A DNA stretch of 64,000 nt. Source: Stenotrophomonas maltophilia (GTDB lineage: Bacteria; Pseudomonadota; Gammaproteobacteria; Xanthomonadales; Xanthomonadaceae). This document shows, in pieces, positions 1 through 7,400 of the stretch. Position numbers and translations under genes: made by a program. The stretch's first letter is position 1; the number at the start of each line of letters is the position of its first letter. The DNA lies in NCBI RefSeq assembly GCF_002799155.1, contig NZ_NERD01000002.1, forward strand, positions 4,202,501-4,266,500, read 5' to 3'. The notes beneath the pieces are model-generated. The model made no database searches and was not told the DNA's origin. It saw only the letters and a program-made list of their open reading frames with translations.

Positions 1-42
1 CGGTGCATTGCGCTGCCTGCGACAGGCGCAGACCCACAAATG

Positions 43-77
43 CGAACGCCATCCCGCATGGATCGGGATGGCGTTCG
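43..77 (-). terminator. Hairpin downstream of pyrF
   Basis: A 14-bp perfect stem with a 7-base loop lies 33 bases after the pyrF stop. It is followed on the minus strand only by a weak T-rich stretch, so it is a plausible but not classical intrinsic terminator. Confidence 0.5.
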
Positions 78-109
78 TGGTACCGGCGTGACCGGCGTCG
101 GCGCCGGGC

Positions 110-835
110 TCAGCGTGCAGCCAGAGCCGACGCGATCTCCTGCTGGATCGCCCGCGCTGCGGCCTGCGGATCGGCCGCCAGGCGGATCGGGCGGCCGACC
201 ACGATGGCATCGGCGCCATCGGCAAAGGCCTGCGCCACGCCAACAGTACGTTTCTGGTCATCGCCGACCGGGCCACCGGGACGGATGCCTGGGCAGACGA
301 TCGAGAACCCGGCGCCGGTCGCGGCGCGGATCGGGCCGGCTTCCTGGCCCGAGGCGATCACGCCATCAATGCCGGCCGCCTGGGCGGCCAGCGCGCGCTC
401 GACCACCACGTCCACCGGTTCACGGTCGATGCCCATCTGCGCCAGGTCGGTGCGACCCATCGAAGTCAGCACGGTCACCGCCAGCAGGCGCATGTCGCTG
501 CCGTTGGCGGCCGCGCAGGCTTCCATCATCGCCGGGTGCCAGCCATGGATGGTGGCGTAGCTGACCGGCCACTGCGACAGGCGCTTGATCACCGCCGCAG
601 CGGTGGCCGGGATGTCGAAGAACTTCAGGTCGACGAACACGCGCTTGTCGCGGCGGGCCAGTTCATCGAGCACCTGGAAGTACTCGCCGGAGGCGAGCAG
701 TTCCATGCCGATCTTGTAGAACGCCACGCTGTCGCCGAGGCGATCGACCCACTCCAGCGCCTGCGCGCGGTCAGGCACGTCCAGCGCGAAGATCAGGCGC
801 TCGTCATCGCGCAGCGGCAGCGGTGCGCGGCTCAC
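110..835 (-). CDS. pyrF: Orotidine 5'-phosphate decarboxylase
   Basis: Decarboxylates OMP to UMP, the last step of de novo pyrimidine synthesis, in the cytosol. The 241-residue protein has the family marks: FALDV near 16-20, the catalytic DxKxxDI block at 69-76 (DLKFFDIP), PGIRP at 182-186 and the phosphate-binding VGRPI at 213-217. I chose the GTG at 835 because the protein then has the usual family length, and because that GTG overlaps the stop of the upstream phosphatase gene as GTGA, which suggests translational coupling. A longer frame upstream runs inside the phosphatase gene and has no family similarity. Confidence 0.95.
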   Translation of the reverse strand: MSRAPLPLRDDERLIFALDVPDRAQALEWVDRLGDSVAFYKIGMELLASGEYFQVLDELARRDKRVFVDLKFFDIPATAAAVIKRLSQWPVSYATIHGWHPAMMEACAAANGSDMRLLAVTVLTSMGRTDLAQMGIDREPVDVVVERALAAQAAGIDGVIASGQEAGPIRAATGAGFSIVCPGIRPGGPVGDDQKRTVGVAQAFADGADAIVVGRPIRLAADPQAAARAIQQEIASALAAR

Positions 836-1755
836 GGTGCGTAGTCCAGGGCGGCGCGCTTGGCGTCGTGGCGAGCCTGGCGCGACTGGCTGTAGTCGTT
901 GTTGAACTGCGCCGGCTCGAAGCCGCCGTAGGTCGGGTTCGGCAGCATCCACCAGCGCTCGCCGAACCAGTCGTGGTACTGCTGCAGCAGGGCGTCGCGG
1001 CCTTCATTGGTGTTGGCGGTCACTTCCACGAAGTCACCCAGCTGGTCGCCGAACTGCATCAGCACGCGGTACTTCTGCCCGGCCAGGCGGCGGCGGCAGT
1101 TCTTCTCGCTGCCACTCTGCTCGCAACCCGGCACCACCGTGCCCAGGCCGAGGAACACGCTGTCGTCGGCCACCGGCAGGCCTTGTTCGCGCAGGTTGGC
1201 CAGGGTTGCGTCCTTCAGGTGCACGGCGCGGTTGGAGATGTACAGCAGGGTCACGCCCTTGGCGTTGGCGGCCTTGGCGAAATCAACCACGCCGGGGATC
1301 GCCTTGGCCTTCTTTTCGGCCACCCACTGGTCCCAGGTCAGCTCGTCGTATTCCTTGCCGTCGCGCACCAGGCGCGCCTGGTAGGGCGAGTTGTCCAGCA
1401 CGGTCTCGTCCACGTCCAGCACCACGGCCGGCTTCAGGCCCTTGGCCTCGTTGCCGCGCTCTTCCGGCACCAGCGCGTCCCAGTGGGCTTCCTTCAGCGC
1501 CGCATCCAGGTGGTCGGCGGCGGCACGGTAGGTCTGCTCGGTGATCGCCTTGTACTCCTGCGCGCGCTGCATCCACAGCACCGCGTTGAGGTTGTCGTTG
1601 GCGGTCGCATCACGCGCGCCATCAACCTTGGCGGCGGCGGCCGGGGCCTGCGCGGCAGTTGCTTCAGCGGCAGGCGCCTCCACGCGCTTGCAGGCGGACA
1701 GGCCCAGCGCCGCGGTGGCGAGCAGGGTCAGGGACAGGGAAACGGGACGACGCAT
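832..1755 (-). CDS. HAD-family acid phosphatase lipoprotein (class C, e(P4)-like)
   Basis: Probably a surface or periplasmic phosphomonoesterase or 5'-nucleotidase that strips phosphate from nucleotides. The 307 residues start with a lipoprotein signal whose lipobox ends at Cys22 (LSAC). An Ala-rich linker follows, then the HAD motif DVDET at 114-118 with the nucleophile Asp114, and a later YISNR segment fitting HAD motif II. Class C acid phosphatases of the lipoprotein e(P4) family look like this. The gene is upstream of pyrF and overlaps its start by 4 bases, so scavenged nucleosides and de novo pyrimidine synthesis may be co-expressed; that link is inference. The exact substrate is unknown. 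Confidence 0.88.
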   Translation of the reverse strand: MRRPVSLSLTLLATAALGLSACKRVEAPAAEATAAQAPAAAAKVDGARDATANDNLNAVLWMQRAQEYKAITEQTYRAAADHLDAALKEAHWDALVPEERGNEAKGLKPAVVLDVDETVLDNSPYQARLVRDGKEYDELTWDQWVAEKKAKAIPGVVDFAKAANAKGVTLLYISNRAVHLKDATLANLREQGLPVADDSVFLGLGTVVPGCEQSGSEKNCRRRLAGQKYRVLMQFGDQLGDFVEVTANTNEGRDALLQQYHDWFGERWWMLPNPTYGGFEPAQFNNDYSQSRQARHDAKRAALDYAP

Positions 1756-1856
1756 GGGTTCACCGGCAATCAGATATACCGGCGCATTTTACCGGCAAAG
1801 CCGGCCCGGGGACGGCTATGCTTGGCGGTTGACCCGTTGCCCTTCCGGAGGCCGCC

Positions 1857-2507
1857 ATGACCGATTCCGCCCAGACCCCCGACGTCCCCCTGCTCGACGC
1901 CGTGCAGGCCCGCCTGCTGGGCTGCCTGGTGGAGAAGGAGGCGACCACCCCGGATACCTACCCACTGACGGTCAACGCGGCGCAGTCGGCCGCCAACCAG
2001 AAGACCGCCCGCGAGCCGGTGATGAACGTCGACGCCGGCAGCGTGCAGCACGCCCTGCGCCAGCTGGAGACGCTGGGCCTGGCCCGCCAGCACTTCTCTT
2101 CGCGCGCCGACCGCTACGAGCACCGCCTGCAGGCCGCGCTGGACCTGACCCGGCAGCAGACCGTGCTGCTGGCGATGCTGCTGCTGCGCGGGCCGCAGAC
2201 CCTGGGCGAGCTGGTGACGCGCAGCGAGCGCCTGCACCGCTTCGCCGACATCGACGAGGCCCGCCATGCCATCGAGCGCCTGCAGCAGCGCGCGCTGCTG
2301 GTGGTGCTGCCGCGCGCCAGCGGCCAGCGCGAAGACCGCTACATGCACCTGCTGTGCGGCGAAGTGGACGGCGCGGCACTGGCCGCCAGGTACGCCAGCA
2401 GCGGTGGTGGCAGCGAGGCCAACGACCCGGGCCTGGCCGAGCGCGTGGCCCAGCTGGAAGCGGCCGTGGCCGAACTGCAGGCGCAACTGGCTGAACTGCG
2501 CGGCTGA
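1857..2507 (+). CDS. YceH/UPF0502 (DUF480) family protein
   Basis: Cytosolic protein of 216 residues from a conserved family of unknown function. The first 170 residues match the family pattern of two winged-helix-like modules: an N-terminal LLGCLVEKE block, then [11 protein letters not shown] and a QLETLGLA helix. A helical, probably coiled-coil, tail rich in Ala, Glu and Gln ends the protein ([12 protein letters not shown]). The gene stands alone and divergent from the phosphatase gene. A perfect 13-bp-arm palindrome follows the stop. No enzymatic role can be read from the sequence. Confidence 0.85.
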   Translation: MTDSAQTPDVPLLDAVQARLLGCLVEKEATTPDTYPLTVNAAQSAANQKTAREPVMNVDAGSVQHALRQLETLGLARQHFSSRADRYEHRLQAALDLTRQQTVLLAMLLLRGPQTLGELVTRSERLHRFADIDEARHAIERLQQRALLVVLPRASGQREDRYMHLLCGEVDGAALAARYASSGGGSEANDPGLAERVAQLEAAVAELQAQLAELRG

Positions 2508-2511
2508 AGGA

Positions 2512-2540
2512 GTGGGTGCCGACCAACGGTCGGCACCCAC
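2512..2540. repeat. SMAG/REP-like palindrome
   Basis: Perfect 13-bp arms (GTGGGTGCCGACC) with a 3-base loop, lying between two convergent genes. It belongs to the same family as the units near 19337, 26449 and 63775 and could also end both transcripts. Confidence 0.75.
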
Positions 2541-2545
2541 CACCA

Positions 2546-3070
2546 TCAAACCTCGGCCGCGCCCGGCGTGGCGTACAACCGGCTCGGGCTGTCCACGCCC
2601 GGCAGCTGGATCACCCCGCGTTCCTGCATGCCCAGGCCCAGCAGGATCTTCCCGGACACCACGTTGTCCAGATCAGTAATGCCATACAGATCCTGCAGGC
2701 CCAGTTCAGCGCGCGCATGCGCGAACACCGCCCGCGCCGCCTCACCGGCATAGCCCTGCCCGGCGAATTCGGACAGCACCGCATAACCAATATCCGGCCC
2801 CGGCAGGCCATCACGCCGCACCAGCCCGGCATTGCCCAGCCACGCGCCATCGGCCAATCGCTCGATGGCATACATGCCGAACCCGTTCAACGCGTAGCTG
2901 TGCAGCACCCGCAGCGCGATGTACTCACGCGCCTGCTCCTCGCTGCGCACGTTGCGGTCACCGATGAAGCGCACGAAGCCTGGATCATTCAACAGCGCCA
3001 GCATCGGCGCCGCATCGCGGTCGGGCTCGATCGCGCGCAGGCGCAGGCGTTCGCTTTCAATGGGATGCAT
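2546..3070 (-). CDS. GNAT family N-acetyltransferase
   Basis: Acetyl-CoA-dependent acetyltransferase of the RimJ/RimL-like type; substrate unknown. The 174 residues open with the typical SERLRLR strand. They carry the acetyl-CoA-binding loop GQGYAGEA at about 104-111, after an IGYAVLSEF strand, and end with a VDSPSRLY segment. The ATG at 3070 was chosen because homologues begin with this ESERLRLR block; upstream codons run into a repeat region. The gene lies between a palindrome and two GGGGTC-type palindromes and has no evident operon partner. Confidence 0.85.
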   Translation of the reverse strand: MHPIESERLRLRAIEPDRDAAPMLALLNDPGFVRFIGDRNVRSEEQAREYIALRVLHSYALNGFGMYAIERLADGAWLGNAGLVRRDGLPGPDIGYAVLSEFAGQGYAGEAARAVFAHARAELGLQDLYGITDLDNVVSGKILLGLGMQERGVIQLPGVDSPSRLYATPGAAEV

Positions 3071-3092
3071 GCACAGACCTCCGTGAACTGGA

Positions 3093-3130
3093 GGGTCGGA
3101 TCCCTTCGCAATGCGAAGGGCTGTGACCCC
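3093..3130. repeat. GGGGTC-type palindrome, copy 1
   Basis: Imperfect palindrome beginning GGGTCGGATCCCTTCGC and closing GCGAAGGGCTGTGACCCC. It is the first of two units in tandem just upstream of the acetyltransferase start. Confidence 0.7.
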
Positions 3131-3143
3131 TGAGGGCGGCCCT

Positions 3144-3182
3144 GGGGTCAGAGCCCTTCCCTGCGGGACAGGATCCGACCCC
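3144..3182. repeat. GGGGTC-type palindrome, copy 2
   Basis: Outer arms GGGGTC(A/G)GA and TCCGACCCC enclose a GC-rich stem. It sits three bases from the rep stop codon and could serve as its terminator hairpin. Confidence 0.7.
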
Positions 3183-3185
3183 GGG

Positions 3186-5162
3186 TCAATCGAACAACGC
3201 CTCGATCGCCGCCAACCCGGCACTCGCCCGCTCCTTCTTGCGTGCCGCATCGGCCACCGGGTCAGCACCATCGCGCTGGATCTCCTCGGCCGGAATCTCC
3301 TCGAAGAACCGGCTCGGCTTCAACCGCACGTGCTCGCCGAACTTGCGGGTCAGCTTGCTGTAACTCATCCACAGCTGGATCTTGGCGCGGGTGATGCCCA
3401 CGTAAAGCAGGCGACGCTCTTCCTGCAGATTGCCCTCGTCCAGGCTGACCTGGTGCGGCAGCACGCCGTCCTCGCAGCCAACGATGAACACGTACGGGAA
3501 CTCCAGGCCCTTGGAAGCGTGCATGGTCATCATGCGCACCTGGTTGCCGCCCTCGTCCTTGTCGCTGCGCGACAGCAGCGCCAGCTGGCCGGCCAGATCG
3601 GCGGCGGTGGCACCGCGCGGGCCGCTTTCGAACCACTGCGCCAGTTCCTCGATGTTGTTGGCACGGCGCTGGTAGCTGGCCTCTTCCTTGGCCTGCTGGC
3701 GCAGCTCACTCAACAACCCTGATTCCTTGGCCACCTTGCGGATCATGTCGCCGGAGCTGACCTGGCGGGTCTGCGCACGCAGGTCGCGCAGGATGTCGGT
3801 GAAGCGCGCCAGGCTGTTGGCCGCGCGCGGTGGCAGCTGCTGCAGCGCGCCGATCGCCTCGGCGGCCTGCGCCATCGGCATGTCCTTTTCCTGCGCCAGT
3901 TCGGCCAGCTTGGCCAGCGTGCCGGCACCGACGTCGCGCTTGGGTGACTGCACCGCACGCATGAACGCGGTGTCGTCGTCCGGGTTCACCAGCAGGCGCA
4001 GCCAGGCCAGCGTGTCCTTCACTTCCTGGCGCTCCAGGAACATGGTGCCGCCGGTCAGGTGGTAGGGGATGCGCAGCAGCTGCATCGCCTTTTCCAGCGG
4101 GCGCGACTGGAAGTTGCCACGGAACAGGATGCAGAAGTCGCTCCACGGCACGTTGCGCGATTGCGCCACGAAGGCGATCTCCGCAGCGACCTTCTCCGCT
4201 TCATGTTCGCTGTTGCGGCATTCCCATACGCGGATGCGCTCGCCGTCGGCCTGGTCGCTCCACAGCTTCTTCAGGTGCTCGTGCGGATTGTTGGCGATCA
4301 ACGCATTGGCCGCGCGCAGCACGCGGTTGGAGCAGCGGTAGTTCTGCTCCAGCTTGATGATCTCCAGCGCGGGGTAATCACGCCCCATCTGCTGCAGGTT
4401 TTCCGGGTTGGCGCCACGCCAGGCGTAGATCGACTGGTCATCGTCGCCCACGCAGGTGAAGTTGCCCTTCTCACCGGCCAGCTGCTTGAGCAGGCGGTAC
4501 TGCGCGTCGTTGGTGTCCTGGCATTCGTCCACCAGCAGGTAGCCGATGCGCTCGCGCCAGGCCAGGGCGATCTCGGGGTTCTCTTCCAGGATCTGCACCG
4601 GCAAACGGATCAGGTCGTCGAAGTCGACCGCATTGAACGCAGTCAAGCGCAGCTGGTAACGCTCGTAGACGCTGGCCGCTTCCTTCTCGCGGTTGCTGCG
4701 CGCGGCAGCCATCGCCTGTTCGGGCGACAGGCCGGCGTTCTTCGCGCGCGACACCAGGTTCTTCATGTCCTCGATGTCATCGGGCTTGGCGCCGTACATC
4801 AGGTCCTTGATCTGCGCGGCGGCATCATCGGCATCGAAGATCGAGAAGCCGCGCTTCAGGCCGACGGCGGCATGTTCGATCTGCAGGAACTTCAGGCCCA
4901 GCGCATGGAAGGTGCAGATGGTCACCTCGTCGGCGTCCTGCTCGCGCAGGCGCTTGGCCACGCGCTCGCGCATTTCCTTGGCCGACTTGTTGGTGAAGGT
5001 GATCGCGGCGATGCGGCGGGCCGGGTAGCGGCCACAGCTGATCAGGTGGGCGATCTTCTCCACGATCACGCGCGTCTTGCCGCTGCCGGCGCCGGCGAGC
5101 ACCAGCAACGGGCCTTCGACGTGCAGGACCGCGGCAGCTTGGGGAGGATTCAGACCGTGCAT
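3186..5162 (-). CDS. rep: ATP-dependent DNA helicase Rep
   Basis: A 3'-to-5' superfamily 1 helicase that helps replication forks pass bound proteins and restart. The 658 residues are close to the 673 of E. coli Rep and begin in the same way (LNPPQAAAV against LNPGQQQAV). Walker A is GAGSGKT at 24-30. Further helicase motifs are visible: TFTNKSAKEM, LLVDECQDTN, GDDDQSIYAWRG, LEQNYRC, and the late MTMHASKGLEF and RRLLYVGITRA. The ATG at 5162 is preferred over longer frames that would overlap the divergent gene. Rep rather than UvrD or PcrA is inferred from the N-terminus. Confidence 0.93.
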   Translation of the reverse strand: MHGLNPPQAAAVLHVEGPLLVLAGAGSGKTRVIVEKIAHLISCGRYPARRIAAITFTNKSAKEMRERVAKRLREQDADEVTICTFHALGLKFLQIEHAAVGLKRGFSIFDADDAAAQIKDLMYGAKPDDIEDMKNLVSRAKNAGLSPEQAMAAARSNREKEAASVYERYQLRLTAFNAVDFDDLIRLPVQILEENPEIALAWRERIGYLLVDECQDTNDAQYRLLKQLAGEKGNFTCVGDDDQSIYAWRGANPENLQQMGRDYPALEIIKLEQNYRCSNRVLRAANALIANNPHEHLKKLWSDQADGERIRVWECRNSEHEAEKVAAEIAFVAQSRNVPWSDFCILFRGNFQSRPLEKAMQLLRIPYHLTGGTMFLERQEVKDTLAWLRLLVNPDDDTAFMRAVQSPKRDVGAGTLAKLAELAQEKDMPMAQAAEAIGALQQLPPRAANSLARFTDILRDLRAQTRQVSSGDMIRKVAKESGLLSELRQQAKEEASYQRRANNIEELAQWFESGPRGATAADLAGQLALLSRSDKDEGGNQVRMMTMHASKGLEFPYVFIVGCEDGVLPHQVSLDEGNLQEERRLLYVGITRAKIQLWMSYSKLTRKFGEHVRLKPSRFFEEIPAEEIQRDGADPVADAARKKERASAGLAAIEALFD

Positions 5163-5261
5163 GGGGACAGGATTGTAGCGGGGTGCCGGAAGGCGCACCT
5201 GACTTGCGTGGTGCCCGGCCGTAAGGTATTGAATCGGCACCGGAACACAGGAGCGTGGTCC

Positions 5262-5930
5262 ATGTCCTCGAATGTCATTGCCCGGCCGCTTGCGGCTGCC
5301 CTGCTGGGCCTGCTGGCCATGCCCGCGGCCGGGTCGGGGCCGCCGCGCACGGATGCCTATGAAACGGTCGTGCTGCAGTCGCACGGGTTCCTCGTCCACC
5401 ACCCGGACCTGCGCTTCCGCCAGCTGGGCGTGGAGGCCCGCGAACGGGGCCGGGACGAAGAAGCCCGCAACAACTTCCGCAATGCCGCGCGCTATGGCGA
5501 CAAGCTGTCACAGGCGGCGCTGGCCGACATGCTGTGGAACGGGCAAGGCGGCCCCGCCGACCGCGCCCTGGGCTATGCGTGGATGGATCTGGCTGCCGAG
5601 CGTGGCACCGAATGGCTGGTGGCACAGCGCGAACGCTTCTGGGAGGCGCTGTCACCGGACGAGCGCGAGCGCGCGGTGCGCGAGGGCCGCTCGCTGTACG
5701 CCGAATTCGGCGACCCCGCCGCGACGCCGCGGCTTGAGCGCGAACTACGGGCCGGCAGCATGCAGCAGACCGGCAGCCGCGCCGGCTGGAGCGGCGCCAT
5801 GCGCAGCCAGGGCCGCGGCGATGCCGGGCCCCGCGTGCTGCAACCGGAGAAGCACCAGCAGGCCCGTTACTGGGACCCGGTGGCCTACCGGCAATGGCAG
5901 GACGAGGAACTGGCCAGAGCCGGGCGATGA
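5262..5930 (+). CDS. Secreted Sel1-like repeat protein
   Basis: Exported protein of 222 residues of unknown role. A signal peptide covers about the first 24 residues (basic start, then AAALLGLLAMPAAG). The middle has a Sel1-like TPR unit, with an ARYGDKLSQAALADML helix followed by GYAWMDLAAERG. The C-terminal third is charged and rich in Arg and Gln. Sel1 units usually mediate protein contacts. The start at 5262 has a CACAGGAG ribosome site ahead of it. The stop overlaps a possible small downstream gene as ATGA. It is divergent from rep. Confidence 0.7.
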   Translation: MSSNVIARPLAAALLGLLAMPAAGSGPPRTDAYETVVLQSHGFLVHHPDLRFRQLGVEARERGRDEEARNNFRNAARYGDKLSQAALADMLWNGQGGPADRALGYAWMDLAAERGTEWLVAQRERFWEALSPDERERAVREGRSLYAEFGDPAATPRLERELRAGSMQQTGSRAGWSGAMRSQGRGDAGPRVLQPEKHQQARYWDPVAYRQWQDEELARAGR

Positions 5931-6085
5931 GCCGCACCTGCCGTGCCATCGATGCCTTCGTGTCGGTGCTACTGGCAGCGGCTGGTTACGGCGCAGCGGC
6001 ATCGGGTACGGGCCGAAGGCCAGCCGGCCGGTCACCGGCGATGACTACTACCACGGCACCTTCGGGAAACCGGCCGCCTGCTTGA
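5927..6085 (+). pseudogene. Possible small exported protein, perhaps frameshifted
   Basis: An ATG overlaps the stop of the Sel1-like gene as ATGA, the usual sign of coupling. It opens a 52-codon frame that begins like a signal peptide (AFVSVLLAAAG). The frame then becomes low-complexity and stops. In the neighbouring frame the DNA to about 6150 reads like real protein (GDDYYHGTFGKPAACLS, then QEQTWQNTGYR). One indel near 5985-6010 would join the two into a protein of roughly 70-85 residues. I therefore call it a possible broken gene, but it may be chance. Confidence 0.3.
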
Positions 6086-6191
6086 GCCTGCAGGAGCAGA
6101 CCTGGCAGAACACCGGCTACCGCCCAGCATCGAGATCGGCGCTCCCCGGCAGATCCGCGACGGCGGGCCGGGCGGCGACTAGAATTGGGCG

Positions 6192-6812
6192 ATGGCCAAG
6201 CTCTACTTCTACTACTCGGCGATGAACGCCGGCAAGACCACCACCCTGCTGCAGAGCGCACACAACTACCGCGAGCGCGGCATGCGGGTGGCGATCCTGA
6301 CCCCGCGCCTGGACGACCGTGCCGGCGCCGGCGTGGTCGCCTCGCGCATCGGCCTGCGCGCCGATGGCATGGCCTTCGACCGCGACACCGACCTGCAGCG
6401 GTGGGTGGAACAGGATCTGGCAGCCAACGGCCCCATGGGCTGCGTGCTGGTGGATGAGGCGCAGTTCCTGACCCGCGCGCAGGTCTGGCAGCTCAGCGAG
6501 GTGGTCGACCAGCTGCGCATTCCGGTGCTGTGCTACGGGCTGCGCACCGACTTCCGCGGCGAGCTGTTCGAAGGCAGCCAGTACCTGCTGGCCTGGGCCG
6601 ACGAGATGCAGGAAATCAAGACCATCTGTCACAGCGGCAAGAAGGCAACGATGACCGTGCGCGTGGACGAGCACGGCCACGCGGTACAGGACGGCCCACA
6701 GGTGGAGATCGGTGGCAACGACCGCTACGTGTCGGTCAGCCGTGCCGAGTTCAAGAAGATCACCCGCGGCGAAGGGCGGATCGATCCGGCGCAGGCACCC
6801 CTGCCGCTGTAA
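6192..6812 (+). CDS. tdk: Thymidine kinase
   Basis: Phosphorylates thymidine to dTMP in the salvage pathway. The 206 residues carry the type II thymidine kinase P-loop SAMNAGKTT at 9-17, the Walker B-like VDEAQF at 87-92, [15 protein letters not shown] in the lasso region, and the substrate loop [10 protein letters not shown] near 173-182. One oddity stands out. The zinc lobe of E. coli-type enzymes is mostly missing here: Cys146 is followed by Ser148, and the later ligand positions read S183 and E186. The enzyme may fold without zinc, as other xanthomonad versions may; an alignment would settle it. Transcription runs into a long repeat region. Confidence 0.92.
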   Translation: MAKLYFYYSAMNAGKTTTLLQSAHNYRERGMRVAILTPRLDDRAGAGVVASRIGLRADGMAFDRDTDLQRWVEQDLAANGPMGCVLVDEAQFLTRAQVWQLSEVVDQLRIPVLCYGLRTDFRGELFEGSQYLLAWADEMQEIKTICHSGKKATMTVRVDEHGHAVQDGPQVEIGGNDRYVSVSRAEFKKITRGEGRIDPAQAPLPL

Positions 6813-6890
6813 GGGGGTTCTTTTGCAGGGCTGCGCCCTGCACCTGCAGAGGCCAAAGCAACAGCAACAGCGGGCATTCCGTGGGTTGGC

Positions 6891-7065
6891 GGGGCGGTGT
6901 CGGATTGCGGGGACGCCGCAAGTACGTCCGTGTAGGCTTGGCAGCCGCTTGCTCGTGTGCGCAGTCCTGCGCACACGGCAAGACCGGGGTTGGGCGTCCT
7001 GCCCAACCCGCCCGAGGCATGCCTCGGGCCCATGCGGCTGACACCCCGCACTCCGACACCGCCCC
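6891..7065. repeat. Large hairpin element, first of two in the gap
   Basis: 22-bp arms (6891-6912 and 7044-7065) with one mismatch enclose nested stems, among them GCAGCCGC/GCGGCTG, a GTGTGCGCAG hairpin, GGGTTGGGC/GCCCAACCC and GAGGCATGCCTC. The arm-proximal core reads GGGGACGCCGCAAGTACG. Confidence 0.65.
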
Positions 7066-7069
7066 GCCT

Positions 7070-7125
7070 CTGACAGATCGCTGCGGCTGTTGGTGGGTGT
7101 CGACCTTGGTCGACACATCTGTCAG
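7070..7125. repeat. SMAG-like nested palindrome
   Basis: Outer arms CTGACAGAT and ATCTGTCAG enclose a GTGGGTGTCGACCTTGG-type unit with its own stem TGTCGACC/GGTCGACA. It is related to the SMAG-like units elsewhere in the window. Confidence 0.65.
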
Positions 7126-7141
7126 ATATCGAAATGAATCC

Positions 7142-7182
7142 GGGGTCAGATCCGTTTTCCGTAGGAAAACGGATCTGACCCC
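7142..7182. repeat. GGGGTC-type palindrome, copy 3
   Basis: The outer arms read GGGGTCAGATCCGTTTTCC, with the full complement after a 3-base GTA loop. It is the most symmetrical copy in the window. Confidence 0.8.
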
Positions 7183-7218
7183 ACGAGCTGTTCCCACAGA
7201 TCGCGCAGAACTGTCGAA

Positions 7219-7320
7219 GGCGGGGTGGGTCCGGTGGCGGGAGTGTCCGCGGCATGGATGCCGCGGCCAAGCCCCCAGGGATGGGTTTACGGCGTCTCCC
7301 GCCACCGGACCCACCCCGCC
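7219..7320. repeat. Large hairpin element with GGTTTACGGCG core
   Basis: Perfect 24-bp arms (7219-7242 and 7297-7320) enclose a CCGCGGCATGGATGCCGCGG hairpin and the core AAGCCCCCAGGG then GGGTTTACGGCGTC. The same core occurs in the element at 34522-34711 with unrelated arms. Confidence 0.7.
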
Positions 7321-7400
7321 ATCCCACGGAATGCAGGCTTTTGACGTTGACGTTGCGTTGTGCAGGTGCAGGGCTGCAAGCCCTGCAAACCCATCCCCCC

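Larger units (their letters stand above)
6824..7387. mobile_element. Composite element with imperfect terminal inverted repeats
   Basis: The left end (6824-6848) is the reverse complement of the right end (7361-7387) apart from a 2-base difference around the central GC. The inner part 6874-6894 matches 7314-7334 inverted with one mismatch (GCATTCCGTGGG core). The spacers between them share GTTGC-type repeats. No transposase frame lies inside. It resembles a non-autonomous, MITE-like or nested repeat insertion; how it moves is unknown. Confidence 0.5.
6813..7400. other. Non-coding repeat-rich gap between tdk and opgD
   Basis: About 590 bases between convergent genes with no believable gene. 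It is packed with palindromes: near-identical inverted ends at 6824-6894 and 7314-7387, a large hairpin at 6891-7065, a small SMAG-like hairpin at 7070-7125, a GGGGTC palindrome at 7142-7182 and a second large hairpin at 7219-7320. Open frames crossing it on both strands have repeat-like, low-complexity translations. Confidence 0.85.
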
